From the NCBI GenBank assembly GCA_031279735.1, contig JAITHX010000127.1, positions 1 through 19,591 of the forward strand: a stretch of DNA of 19,591 nt, in the 5' to 3' direction. The notes below the pieces were generated by a model. The model did no database searches. It was not told the origin of the DNA and saw only the letters and a list, made by a program, of their open reading frames with translations. This document shows, piece by piece, positions 8,212 to 15,433 of this stretch (position 1 is its first letter; every line of letters starts with the position of its first letter). Made by a program: the position numbers and the translations under genes. The stretch comes from Prevotellaceae bacterium (GTDB taxonomy: Bacteria > Bacteroidota > Bacteroidia > Bacteroidales > UBA932).

Positions 8212-8234
8212 GGTGGTGTCGCAAATTGTATGAT
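8212..8234. repeat. Left inverted repeat flanking the ATPase gene
   Basis: The 23-bp sequence contains GGTGTCGCAAATTGTATGAT. Its reverse complement occurs at 9282-9304 with 21 of 23 matches, differing at positions 3 and 10. The trinucleotide AAG lies just outside both ends (8209-8211 and 9305-9307), as a 3-bp target duplication would. It resembles the terminal repeats of an insertion element. Confidence 0.75.
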
Positions 8235-8290
8235 TTGACTTTTTAGAAATGACACGGATTCCAGCACATCCGTAAAACAGAAAAAATGCC

Positions 8291-8298
8291 TACCTTCG
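8291..8298 (+). promoter_or_regulatory. Possible -7 box for the ATPase gene (TACCTTCG)
   Basis: TACCTTCG differs from the TAnnTTTG consensus at one position. It lies 28 bases before the ATG at 8326, the same distance as the clearer box upstream of the UPF0306 gene. No -33 TTTG is visible at the right spacing. It lies inside the inverted-repeat-bounded segment, so the gene may carry its own promoter. Confidence 0.45.
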
Positions 8299-8325
8299 CG
8301 GGGTATAAATTTTGACGATGAATAA

Positions 8326-9258
8326 ATGGACTTTAACATGAATGATTTCATAAAATACGTGGAGATAAGGAATTTCAAATCCATAAGGCATTTGAAGATT
8401 GACGGGTGCAGGCGGATCAATCTCCTTATCGGCTGTCCCAATGCAGGCAAATCGAATATTATCGAGGCATTGGGTTTGTTTTCCTCGCCGTTTCTGGAAA
8501 AAGACGACGACCTGCACAAACTGGTTCGTTTCGAGTGCGAACAAGAACTGTTTTACAAATCAATGGCGAACGAATTTACCGTTGAAACAAACCTGCACAA
8601 GATATGCGCCCGAGTTCCGAATATCTGCGACAATATTTCCGCGTGGGACTGGAACAGCAATGTGCTGAAATATAAATTCTGCGGAAACACTCAATGGAAA
8701 TCGGCGGGAAATCCCCTTCTATTGCCTCCTTTCGGTGAAAATATTATGGACACATTGTCGTTTAATCAAAATGCGGACGAAATAAAGAAATGGATAAAAA
8801 AAGAACTGAACGGAGCGAAACTGGAACTTGTTTTCGACAGAACAAGCGGTTGCATGAAGATTCAAGGACGTCCGAGCGAAAACGAAGTGTTTACCCTGCC
8901 CTATTCGTCCATTGCCGACACCCTGCAACGCATTATTTTCTACAAAACCGCAATTGCATCGAACAAGGATTCGGTTCTGCTTTTTGAAGAACCCGAAGCG
9001 CACGCCTTCCCGCCTTATGTCAGAATGTTCGCCTATGATATTGCCGCAAGCAAAAGCAACCAGTTTTTTATTGCAACCCACAGTCCCGTTATTGTCGGCG
9101 AGTTTATCGAGGATGAGGAAATATGCAGGGAACTGTCGATTTACATTGTGGGGTTCAAGAACAGTCAGACAACAGCCAAACGTTTAACCGACGACGATCT
9201 GAACGATATTTTCGAACGCGGAATAGATTTGTTTTTTGAGCTGGAACGATACTGCTGA
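8326..9258 (+). CDS. Solitary AAA/OLD-like ATPase (ABC-type ATP-binding protein)
   Basis: This is a 310-residue ATPase of the AAA_15/AAA_21 (OLD/SMC-like) type. It opens with YVEIRNFKSIRHLKIDG, the standard beta-strand entry of this class. Walker A follows (GCPNAGKSN, residues 36-44, with Lys42). Walker B with the catalytic glutamates is LLFEEPEAH at about 218-226, and the switch motif ATHSP is at 250-254. No TOPRIM or HNH nuclease domain is fused, and no partner gene is adjacent, although many relatives work with an effector in phage defence. The codon usage is visibly AT-richer than in the neighbours, and inverted repeats frame the gene, so it was probably acquired. An alternative ATG at 8338 would drop four residues. 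The biological role is unknown. Defence is a family-level guess. Confidence 0.9.
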   Translation: MDFNMNDFIKYVEIRNFKSIRHLKIDGCRRINLLIGCPNAGKSNIIEALGLFSSPFLEKDDDLHKLVRFECEQELFYKSMANEFTVETNLHKICARVPNICDNISAWDWNSNVLKYKFCGNTQWKSAGNPLLLPPFGENIMDTLSFNQNADEIKKWIKKELNGAKLELVFDRTSGCMKIQGRPSENEVFTLPYSSIADTLQRIIFYKTAIASNKDSVLLFEEPEAHAFPPYVRMFAYDIAASKSNQFFIATHSPVIVGEFIEDEEICRELSIYIVGFKNSQTTAKRLTDDDLNDIFERGIDLFFELERYC

Positions 9259-9281
9259 TATGAAAATAGGGATAATTACTT

Positions 9282-9304
9282 ATCATACAATTTGAGACAC
9301 CGCC
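9282..9304. repeat. Right inverted repeat flanking the ATPase gene
   Basis: ATCATACAATTTGAGACACC plus GCC is the reverse complement of 8212-8234 with two mismatches. It begins 23 bases after the ATPase stop, so the bounded unit is about 1093 bp and contains only this gene. No transposase is inside it. Confidence 0.75.
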
Positions 9305-9359
9305 AAGATTTTTACGATTGATACGGGATTTTGTACCCCCCATCCCCTATAATACACCT

Positions 9360-9607
9360 AAAAAAGCGCCTGTTTTTCGTCAATAAACCAGTGTTTTTCG
9401 TCAATAAACTCGAGTCTTTAGTCAATAAACTCGAGTCTTTAGCCGAAAACTCGAGTCTTTTAGCCGAAAACTCGGGTTTATTAACGAAAAACGCAAGTTT
9501 ATTGACGAAAAACACAGGTTTATTAATGAAAAACGCGAGTTTATTGACGAAAAACACAGGTTTATTGATAAAAAACACGAGTCTTTCAGCGAAAAACACG
9601 CGCTTTT
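9360..9607. repeat. 21-bp repeat region with palindromic organisation
   Basis: About eleven units of roughly 21 bp are present. The left half reads like TGTTTTTCGTCAATAAACCA, the middle has CTCGAGTCTTTAGYCRATAA variants, and the right half is the reverse complement of the left type (GTTTATTGACGAAAAACACA). Because 21 is a multiple of three, both strands stay open and read as seven-residue repeats (plus strand NASLLTK, minus strand FFVNKPV). The absence of a start context and the mirrored layout make this a structural repeat rather than a gene. Confidence 0.85.
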
Positions 9608-9642
9608 TTCACTTGCAGATTTCGTGCTTTATAGAGTACTCA

Positions 9643-9781
9643 GGGGTATGGGGTATAGGGTATGGGGTATAGGGTATGGGGTATGGGGTGCTTCGCCTGA
9701 TGGCAGGGATTCTATTTCAGTCTTCCCTGCCGGACGGCACCCTATACCCTTATACCCTTATACCCTTATACCCTATACCCT
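9643..9781. repeat. Palindromic heptamer element with GGGTATR arms
   Basis: Tandem GGGTATA/GGGTATG heptamers (9643-9688) are mirrored by ATACCCT units at 9740-9781, some expanded to eight bases. The core between them folds by itself: GTGC/GCAC at its edges and GGCAGGGA/TCCCTGCC within. The core differs from that of elements A to D, but the architecture is the same. Confidence 0.88.
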
Positions 9782-9882
9782 GGGATGTCTCCCGTATCAA
9801 TCATAAAAATCTTCATCCCGTATTAATTGAAGCCCTTATTTCCGCAGGCTCCCTTAGTAGCATGTCGCCTCTCGTCTTTCAT

Positions 9883-9927
9883 GCCCTTATTCCCTTATTA
9901 AGATTTTATAAATAAGGGAATAAGGGC
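9883..9927. repeat. Perfect 17-bp stem hairpin
   Basis: GCCCTTATTCCCTTATT at 9883-9899 is exactly complementary to 9911-9927, with an 11-base AT-rich loop. It directly abuts the TTAGTGG array of the next element. No gene ends nearby, so a terminator role is unsupported. Confidence 0.9.
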
Positions 9928-10100
9928 TTAGTGGTTAGTGGTTAGTGGTTAGTGCCTATCGGACGGGTGGAGTGAGACGGAGATACTGAGCCGACAGGCA
10001 CTAACCACTAACCACTAACCACTAACCACTGTTCTCCGTCTCACTCCACCCGTCCGACAGGCACTAACCACTAACCACTAACCACTAACCACTAACCACT
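9928..10100. repeat. Palindromic heptamer element C (TTAGTGG arms, 46-bp core)
   Basis: Tandem TTAGTGG units lead to the 46-bp core at 9954-9999 (GCCTATCGG at the left, CCGACAGGC at the right). Mirrored CTAACCA units follow. An inverted partial core (10031-10062) and a further CTAACCA array to about 10100 complete it. The partial core matches the inner and right portion of the full core in the opposite orientation. Confidence 0.9.
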
Positions 10101-10195
10101 GTTTTTCATCCGTCGAAAAAAAAAATTTTTTCATCTTGTTAATATCCGTAAATCAGACTACTTTACAATGCTGTCGAAAAAATTTCGGAAAAAGA

Positions 10196-10228
10196 TTGTG
10201 CGATTCAAAAAAATTATTCCTAAATTTG
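10196..10228 (+). promoter_or_regulatory. Candidate Bacteroidota promoter in an orphan spacer
   Basis: TAAATTTG at 10221-10228 matches TAnnTTTG exactly, with a TTG at 10196-10198 about 22 bases upstream as a possible -33 element. The surrounding 150 bases are strongly AT-rich and free of the repeats that fill the rest of this region. It points towards the (AG)21 tract and two hairpins at 10377-10611, so something may be transcribed there. Confidence 0.45.
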
Positions 10229-10305
10229 CCCCGTTGTTCTAAAGAAATAGAATACCGTTTATATTTGATTTGAGTGTTATAAAAAATTGTTAAAGTAGTT
10301 TTATT

Positions 10306-10575
<270 letters not shown>

Positions 10576-10743
10576 ACTTCAAATCGTTTGAAGTCTGATT
10601 CTCGTCCGCCGCCGCTGTTTTGCCGAACGACAGATTTGTCCGCAACATAAAGTCCGAATATCGTTCTTGTGTAAAGAAAAAAGACTTCGGATAACAGCTT
10701 CGAATCCCGATTGATTGCAGAGGGAGGAAGCGAAGCCGTTGTC

Positions 10744-10874
10744 AATTACGAATTACGAATTACGAATTACGGCCGGCTTCGGCTGTATCAATTACGAATT
10801 ACGAATTACGAATTACGGCCGGCTTCGGCTGTATCAATTACGAATTACGAATTACGAATTACAGCCGGCTTCGG
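10744..10874. repeat. Direct repeats of AATTACG arrays plus a 19-bp spacer core
   Basis: Three blocks of about four AATTACG heptamers alternate with GGCCGGCTTCGGCTGTATC at 10771-10789 and 10817-10835, and a diverged third copy starts near 10863. The period is 46 bp. The CCGGCTTCGG motif is the reverse complement of the CCGAAGCCGG found in the array at 13945-14025, so the same repeat family recurs 3 kb away. Confidence 0.92.
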
Positions 10875-10910
10875 GGGTGTATTCCAATTTGTCGCTTTTT
10901 GTCTGAATCG

Positions 10911-11018
10911 GGATTTTCAGAATTTAAGGATTCACAGGATTCCGCCGGCGATAATCTTTATGTTTGTTTGATGTTTACCGCCGGCAGAATCCTGTGAATC
11001 CTTAAATTCTGAAAATCC
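10911..11018. repeat. Inverted repeat with 40-bp arms
   Basis: The arms at 10911-10950 and 10978-11018 match over about 40 bp with a single mismatch. They contain AATTTAAGGATTCACAGGAT and end in GCCGGCG, with a 27-base loop. The arms look like a dispersed repeat rather than part of a gene. They could form a very stable hairpin. Confidence 0.92.
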
Positions 11019-11081
11019 AGAAGTGGGAGATACTTTATGTATAATATATACTGCTTTATAAAAAGCATATCGCAAAGTGAT

Positions 11082-11394
11082 ACTGTCGCAAAAACAGCGC
11101 GGAGAGTCGGGGAGCGTTCTGGAGATGGAAAAGATTGCGGGTCAAGCCCGCAATGACCGTCCGGCCGCAGGGAGCGTTCAGGAGTCGAGCGAGACGGCAG
11201 GACACGGATGATTGGACGAATGGAGGAATGGAGGACTGGACGGCCGGAACACTCCCTGCGGCCGGACGGTCATTGAAGGTTGCGGATCAAGCCCGCAAGA
11301 CCCGCAATCTTTTCCATCTCCCGAACACTCCTCTGCTCTCCCCGCCGTCCGCAGGTCATTTCAATTAACAGTTTTGCGGAAAAAATGCGACAGT
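11082..11394. repeat. Large nested inverted repeat
   Basis: The outer 9-bp arms ACTGTCGCA (11082-11090) and TGCGACAGT (11386-11394) enclose longer inner arms at 11111-11180 and 11247-11332. The inner arms share GGAGATGGAAAAGATTGCGG and CAATGACCGTCCGGCCGCAG. The right arm carries a small extra segment. A minor hairpin TGCTTT/AAAGCA lies just before at 11052-11067. No gene is credible here. Confidence 0.85.
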
Positions 11395-11448
11395 CCGGTT
11401 TGCGACACAACCGGAGTTCTGGAATTATGAATTGCCCTGCGGAAATTA

Positions 11449-11597
11449 AGAATTAAGAATTAAGAATTGCCTGTCGGATGCGGGGGAGGGCTTAGGAGTG
11501 ATAGAGCCGAATGGCAATTCTTAATTTTTAATTTTTAATTTTTAATTCTTAATTTCCGACAGGCAATTCTTAATTTTTAATTTTTAATTCTTAATTA
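11449..11597. repeat. Palindromic heptamer element D (AATTAAG/AATTTTT arms)
   Basis: AATTAAG units (11449-11468) lead to a diverged core at 11469-11515, which begins GCCTGTCGGA and ends GCCGAATGGC. Mirrored CTTAATT/TTTTAAT units follow, then a core remnant CCGACAGGC (11559-11567) and another array. The last array ends inside the stop codon of the glycosyltransferase gene on the minus strand. It lies at the end of the six-gene operon and could act as its terminator. Confidence 0.88.
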
Positions 11598-12593
11598 ATC
11601 GTAGAACGTTTTGTTGAAGGCGGAGTATTCGCCTTTTTTCAATATGATGCGGTTCCATGCGGCGGAAAGGAATCCGCATCCGTAGCCGACAAGCTGAATG
11701 TAGGAGGCGACGACCGACAGCAGTCCTATCTTTAGACTTTTGTTTTTGACGGCGGAGTCGATGCATAGCGATGCGGCGAAGATGAGCGGGGGCAGGATTG
11801 CCCATTGGACGAATGGCGTACCGGCTATGCATGCAGCGGTTCCGAGCGTGAATCCGGCGGGCATCAGGTGAACGGGCTTGAGCGAACGCGGGTGTTTTTC
11901 GTAGAGGTTGATGCGGGCTATGCCGGAGTTATAGACCTGCCGCCAGAACTTTTTCCAGTCGGTGCGCCGCTTGTGATAGACCCATGCGGCGGGAAAGAGT
12001 TTCACGCGGCAGCCGGCTTCGTAGAGACGGATGCTGAAGTCTATGTCCTCGCCGAATCGCATGGCGGAGAATCCATGCAGGGTTTCATATACTTCGCGCC
12101 GTATGCCCATGTTGAAGCTGCGGGGGTGGAATTTTTCGAGTTCGCGTTTTCCGCCGCGTATTCCGCCGGTGGTGAGGAAGGATGTCATTGAGTAGTTGAT
12201 GGCTTTCTGTACGGGGGTGAAGTCGGCGGAGGCGCGATCGGGACCGCCGAAAGCGTCGGCTTCGAGGGTTACAATGCCGACGTGTACTTCAATGATATAG
12301 TGCGGGGGGAGGATGCAGTCGGAATCGAGGAAGATTAAGTACTCTCCGCGGGCGCGGGCGGCGCCTCGGTTGCGTGCCAGTCCGGGTCCGCCGTTGGGGG
12401 TTTTGTGGTAGTCGATATGCAGTTTGTCGGCATAGTGTTCGACTACGGTTTCGCAGGTTGTCGTCGAGCCGTCCTCGACGATTATCACTTCAAAGTGACC
12501 GAAAGTTTGTCGGGTCATGCTTTCGAGCAGTTCCGCCATTTCGTCGGGGCGGTTGAAAACGGGGACTATTATCGAATATAGTATGTCGCGCAT
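11595..12593 (-). CDS. Family 2 glycosyltransferase with C-terminal membrane segments
   Basis: This probably inverting glycosyltransferase uses a nucleotide sugar, with its catalytic domain in the cytoplasm and its C-terminus in the membrane. It has 332 residues. The GT-A fold signature is clear: ILYSIIVPVFNRPDEMAELL at the start, EDGS at 40-43, NGGPGLARNRGAARARGEYL, and the metal-binding DSD at 90-92. Later LNMGIRREVYETLHGF and GEDIDFSIRLYEAG form the acceptor-side motifs, followed by RRTDWKKFWRQVYNSG. Two or three hydrophobic stretches follow from about residue 245. It starts 3 bases after the stop of the PLP enzyme, suggesting coupling. Acceptor and sugar are unknown. The operon's acyltransferase and glucanase suggest an envelope glycan. 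Confidence 0.93.
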   Translation of the reverse strand: MRDILYSIIVPVFNRPDEMAELLESMTRQTFGHFEVIIVEDGSTTTCETVVEHYADKLHIDYHKTPNGGPGLARNRGAARARGEYLIFLDSDCILPPHYIIEVHVGIVTLEADAFGGPDRASADFTPVQKAINYSMTSFLTTGGIRGGKRELEKFHPRSFNMGIRREVYETLHGFSAMRFGEDIDFSIRLYEAGCRVKLFPAAWVYHKRRTDWKKFWRQVYNSGIARINLYEKHPRSLKPVHLMPAGFTLGTAACIAGTPFVQWAILPPLIFAASLCIDSAVKNKSLKIGLLSVVASYIQLVGYGCGFLSAAWNRIILKKGEYSAFNKTFYD

Positions 12594-12596
12594 AAT

Positions 12597-13841
12597 TTAT
12601 TTACTGTAACATTTTATTCCGGCGAGCGCCTGATCGAGGTCTTCTATCAGATCGGCGGCATCTTCGAGACCGGCGGAGAAGCGGAATATTCCGTCGCCGG
12701 CAAATTCGCGCCACGATTCGCGCTGTTCCGGCGCGTCGAGCTTGAACGACGTTCGGAGCAGTTCGCCGGAATCGAGATAGAAGATCAGCGAGCGATGGTG
12801 TCCGAGCGAGACTGCATAGTGGATTATTTTCAGTCGTTCGGCGATTTTGCGCGCGGCGGCGATGCCGTCTCCGTTTCCGCCTCCGCCTCTTGTCTGGAAG
12901 GTCAACATGCCGGAGTAATTTTGCATTTGTCGTTCGGCGAGTTCGTGCTGCGGATGCGAGGGCAGACCGGGGTAGATAACCCGCTTCACCTTCGGGTGCG
13001 ATTCGAGGAACGCGGCTATTTCGGCGGCATTTTCGGCGTGAGTTTTCATGCGCAGAGGGAGAGTCGCGATGCCTCTCATTATGAGCCATGCGTTGAAGGG
13101 GCTGATTGTTCCGCCGAGACGTATGGAGGTGGTTTTGCGGAGTCGGGCGAGTTCGGCGGCGGAACCGAGCAGTGCGCCTCCGAGAGCGTCGCCGTGTCCG
13201 CCGAAGTATTTGGTGAGCGAATGGACAACGAAGTCGGCGCCGAGCTTCAGCGGTTTAGTGGCGAGAGGCGTCGCGAAGGTCGAATCGACGGCGAGGCTGG
13301 CTCCGGCACGATGGGCTATGTCGGCAACGGCGGCTATGTCGGTCAGCCGGAGGATGGGATTGCAGGGCGTCTCGATATATACCAGTCTGGTGTTCGGTTT
13401 CAGCGCGGCTTCGACGGCGTTCAGGTCGGTGGTGTTGACCTTGCTTATTTCTATTCCGAGCGCGGGGATCATCTCGTTGGTGATTTCGGCGAGCGCGGCG
13501 TAGGCAACATCGCTTATCACCGCGTGGTCGCCCGCCTTGAGCAGACCGAACAGGAGAGCGGTGACGGCGCCCATTCCCGATGCGAAGGCAATGGCGGCGC
13601 CGGCTTCTTCGAGCGCGGCGAGTTTCTTTTCGAGGGCGGCGATAGTGGGATTACCCCAGCGGGTATAAATCCATGCAGTATCGTCGTCCATTCCTTCGAC
13701 AGAGAATCCGGAATCCACGCCGGTGACGAAGGTTGTTGACATTACGATGTTTGGCGCCGACGCTCCGGTGACGGGATCGGGAAATTCGCCGGCGTGAACA
13801 GCCTTTGTCCGTTCTCCGAGTTTGTGAAAATCTATGTTCAT
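12597..13841 (-). CDS. Cys/Met-metabolism PLP-dependent enzyme (cystathionine gamma-synthase/lyase or methionine gamma-lyase type)
   Basis: This cytoplasmic PLP enzyme of the trans-sulfuration family has 414 residues from the ATG at 13841. An upstream TTG at 13850 is less likely and would sit in repeat DNA. Landmarks: YTRWGNPT at 59-66 (phosphate-binding Tyr/Arg from the neighbouring subunit), ASGMGAV near 88, DVAYAAL with Tyr114 stacking on PLP, YIETPCNPILRLTDI near 155, AVDSTFATP with Asp186, and HSLTKYFGGHGD with the Schiff-base Lys211. The position that is Cys116 in classic methionine gamma-lyases reads Ala here, so that assignment is less favoured. The exact reaction cannot be fixed from sequence alone. 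About 90 bp of AATTACG array separate it from the glucanase gene upstream. Confidence 0.92.
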   Translation of the reverse strand: MNIDFHKLGERTKAVHAGEFPDPVTGASAPNIVMSTTFVTGVDSGFSVEGMDDDTAWIYTRWGNPTIAALEKKLAALEEAGAAIAFASGMGAVTALLFGLLKAGDHAVISDVAYAALAEITNEMIPALGIEISKVNTTDLNAVEAALKPNTRLVYIETPCNPILRLTDIAAVADIAHRAGASLAVDSTFATPLATKPLKLGADFVVHSLTKYFGGHGDALGGALLGSAAELARLRKTTSIRLGGTISPFNAWLIMRGIATLPLRMKTHAENAAEIAAFLESHPKVKRVIYPGLPSHPQHELAERQMQNYSGMLTFQTRGGGGNGDGIAAARKIAERLKIIHYAVSLGHHRSLIFYLDSGELLRTSFKLDAPEQRESWREFAGDGIFRFSAGLEDAADLIEDLDQALAGIKCYSK

Positions 13842-13848
13842 TTTAATC

Positions 13849-14059
13849 AATTACGAATTACAAATTACGAATTACGAATTACGAAATTACGAATTACGTT
13901 ACAAATTACGAATTACGAATTACGAATTACGAATTACGAATTACGACTGCGGCTGTACAACCGAAGCCGGTCGTAATTCGTAATTCGTAATTCGTAATTC
14001 GTAATTGAATTCAACCGAAGCCGGTCGTAATTCGTAATTCGTAATTCGTAATTGAATTC
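13849..14059. repeat. AATTACG palindromic array invading a coding 3' end
   Basis: About thirteen AATTACG units (13849-13944), some shortened or altered, lead to a core with CCGAAGCCGG (13945-13971). Mirrored CGTAATT units, a second short core (14007-14025, GAATTCAACCGAAGCCGG) and four more CGTAATT units follow. The mirrored half lies within the reading frame of the glucanase gene, and the forward half lies between it and the PLP enzyme. Confidence 0.93.
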
Positions 14060-15391
14060 AAATCCCAGCCGCAGCAGTCCTCTCTTCACGTCCGGATTCC
14101 GCATAAACAGTTTCCACAGCATTTTGCTTCGGTAGTTTTCTATCATCACGGGAATGGTTCCCTGGTCTATTGCCAGATAACGCGGAAGACACCAGCGTTC
14201 CGTAGCGTTATATGCGTCGTAGGGTCCGTATGTCCCCACGAGAACATCGGCTTCGGAGTAGAGGAATCTCAGGAAGCGCATGGATTCTTCGGGGGTATAG
14301 GGGAAGGAGGAGAGCGCGGCGGTAGGCGAGATGACGCCCAGATCGTGACGGTTGTCCGCGCCTCCCGGATGATGACCGGCATAGCCGCGCGGGGAATAGC
14401 TCGACGTGAATCCCCACTGCTGTTCGCCGTAGCCCGCGAACTTTTTGGGATTGTCGAGGGCATAGCGATAATGGATGAGAGCATGGTTGCGATTCAGCTC
14501 CCAATAGTCGGCGTACTTGTCCTTCAGTCCTTCGGGACATAAGCCGAGGTAGGAATAGTGCGCCCAGAACAGAGGTCCGGTGGGGTCGTCGGAGTGTTCG
14601 TAGAAGTCGAGCACGGTACGGAGACCGTAATACAGCGTGTCGCGTGCTATGGCGCCGTGTCTTGCCCAGCATTTGTCATAGACGGAGGGCGCTATGGGAT
14701 GAGTGGGCGAAGCGGCGGCGAGCACATACATTATCAGACATTCGTTGTAGCCTCCGACCGGAAAGTTCATCTTCCATGCGAAGTTTGGCGACCAGTGCCA
14801 GTAGAGCGAATCGCCGCCCCGCGTGTACCAGTCCCATTCCACTTCTCTCCAGAGACGGTCGATGTCCGCCGCGAGCTGCTGTTCTTCTTCGCTGCCGTCT
14901 TTAAAGTATTCGGCAACGGCGAGCAGTCCCTGAATCATAAACGCTGTTTCGACCAGATCGCCGCCGTCGTCGTATCGGCTGAAAGGCTTCACCCGTCCGG
15001 TTTCGCCTTCAAGCCAGTGAGGCCATGCGCCGTGAAAGCGGTCGGCGGCGGCGAGATAGGCGACTATACGCTGAAAACGTTTCAGAGCCTCCCCGCGCGA
15101 GACGAATCCGCGTTCAATCCCGACGAGAATCGCCATCACGCCGAAGCCCGAACCTCCGATTGTCACGACATTCATATCGTTTTGAGGATACACGCCGTCC
15201 AGATGGATTCGTTCGCGCGCCATTCCCGAAACGGGTTCGGCGCCCTCCCAGAAGTAGTCGAAAGTCTGACGCTGAACCACAGTCAGCAAAGAATCGTTGG
15301 ACAAGGAGCTGTAATCCGTCCGTCCCGTTCGTCCGCACGACGCCGAAACAATCAGAGCCAGCGTCGCGCACATCAAATAGAAATGCTTCAT
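13934..15391 (-). CDS. Glycoside-hydrolase lipoprotein, GH144/putative glucoamylase family (PF10091 type)
   Basis: This is an exported lipoprotein glycanase. It has 485 residues as read, with a signal peptide ending in a lipobox (IVSASC) that lipidates Cys19. The catalytic (alpha/alpha)6-type domain is recognisable by TFDYFWEGAEPVSGMARER, DMNVVTIGGSGFGVMAI, RYDDGGDLVETAFMIQGLL, HWSPNFAWKMNFPVGGYNE, SSYSPRGYAGHHPGG and the final IPVMIENYRSKMLWKLFM. Characterised relatives include endo-beta-1,2-glucanases, so beta-1,2-glucan is a reasonable but unproven substrate. The natural protein should end near KRGLLRLGF. The last 41 residues (from EFNYELRIT) are translated heptamer repeat DNA. It begins 23 bases after the aldolase stop and is probably co-transcribed with it. 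Confidence 0.9.
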   Translation of the reverse strand: MKHFYLMCATLALIVSASCGRTGRTDYSSLSNDSLLTVVQRQTFDYFWEGAEPVSGMARERIHLDGVYPQNDMNVVTIGGSGFGVMAILVGIERGFVSRGEALKRFQRIVAYLAAADRFHGAWPHWLEGETGRVKPFSRYDDGGDLVETAFMIQGLLAVAEYFKDGSEEEQQLAADIDRLWREVEWDWYTRGGDSLYWHWSPNFAWKMNFPVGGYNECLIMYVLAAASPTHPIAPSVYDKCWARHGAIARDTLYYGLRTVLDFYEHSDDPTGPLFWAHYSYLGLCPEGLKDKYADYWELNRNHALIHYRYALDNPKKFAGYGEQQWGFTSSYSPRGYAGHHPGGADNRHDLGVISPTAALSSFPYTPEESMRFLRFLYSEADVLVGTYGPYDAYNATERWCLPRYLAIDQGTIPVMIENYRSKMLWKLFMRNPDVKRGLLRLGFEFNYELRITNYDRLRLNSITNYELRITNYDRLRLYSRSRNS

Positions 15392-15408
15392 ATTAAGTGT
15401 CTTTTTTA

Positions 15409-15433
15409 TGTTTTTTAATTCTTAATTCTTAAT
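15409..15433. repeat. CTTAATT array at the aldolase stop codon
   Basis: About three units of TTAATTC/CTTAATT (AATTAAG on the other strand) lie across the 3' end of the aldolase gene. They supply its last codons (RIKN) and its stop, as at 1566-1595. Confidence 0.88.

Larger units (their letters stand above)
7831..8325. other. Divergent spacer between the SusC operon and the ATPase gene
   Basis: No convincing gene lies in this 495-bp spacer. It holds a perfect 7-bp hairpin (CCCGTAA 7969-7975, TTACGGG 7980-7986), and a CCTTATATATATAGG near-palindrome at 7936-7950. It also holds a (TC)9T tract at 8044-8062, the left inverted repeat of the ATPase cassette at 8212-8234, and a candidate -7 box for the ATPase at 8291-8298. 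I could not find a TAnnTTTG box on the minus strand for SusC. Confidence 0.6.

Noticed and set aside
9258..9304. The inverted repeat downstream of the ATPase as a simple terminator
   Set aside because: Its partner is over 1 kb upstream rather than adjacent, and it is not self-complementary or followed by a T run.
9312..9672. Proteins with seven-residue repeats on both strands (possible coiled coils)
   Set aside because: The periodicity is produced by the 21-bp DNA repeat, both strands are open, and no start context or non-repeat domain exists.
10698..10709. CTTCGAATCCC, resembling a tRNA T-loop
   Set aside because: The flanking bases do not form the five-pair T stem, and no acceptor, D or anticodon arm can be built upstream.
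10744..10874. CRISPR-like array with 46-bp period
   Set aside because: The spacers are identical to each other and the repeats are simple heptamer runs. No cas gene is nearby.
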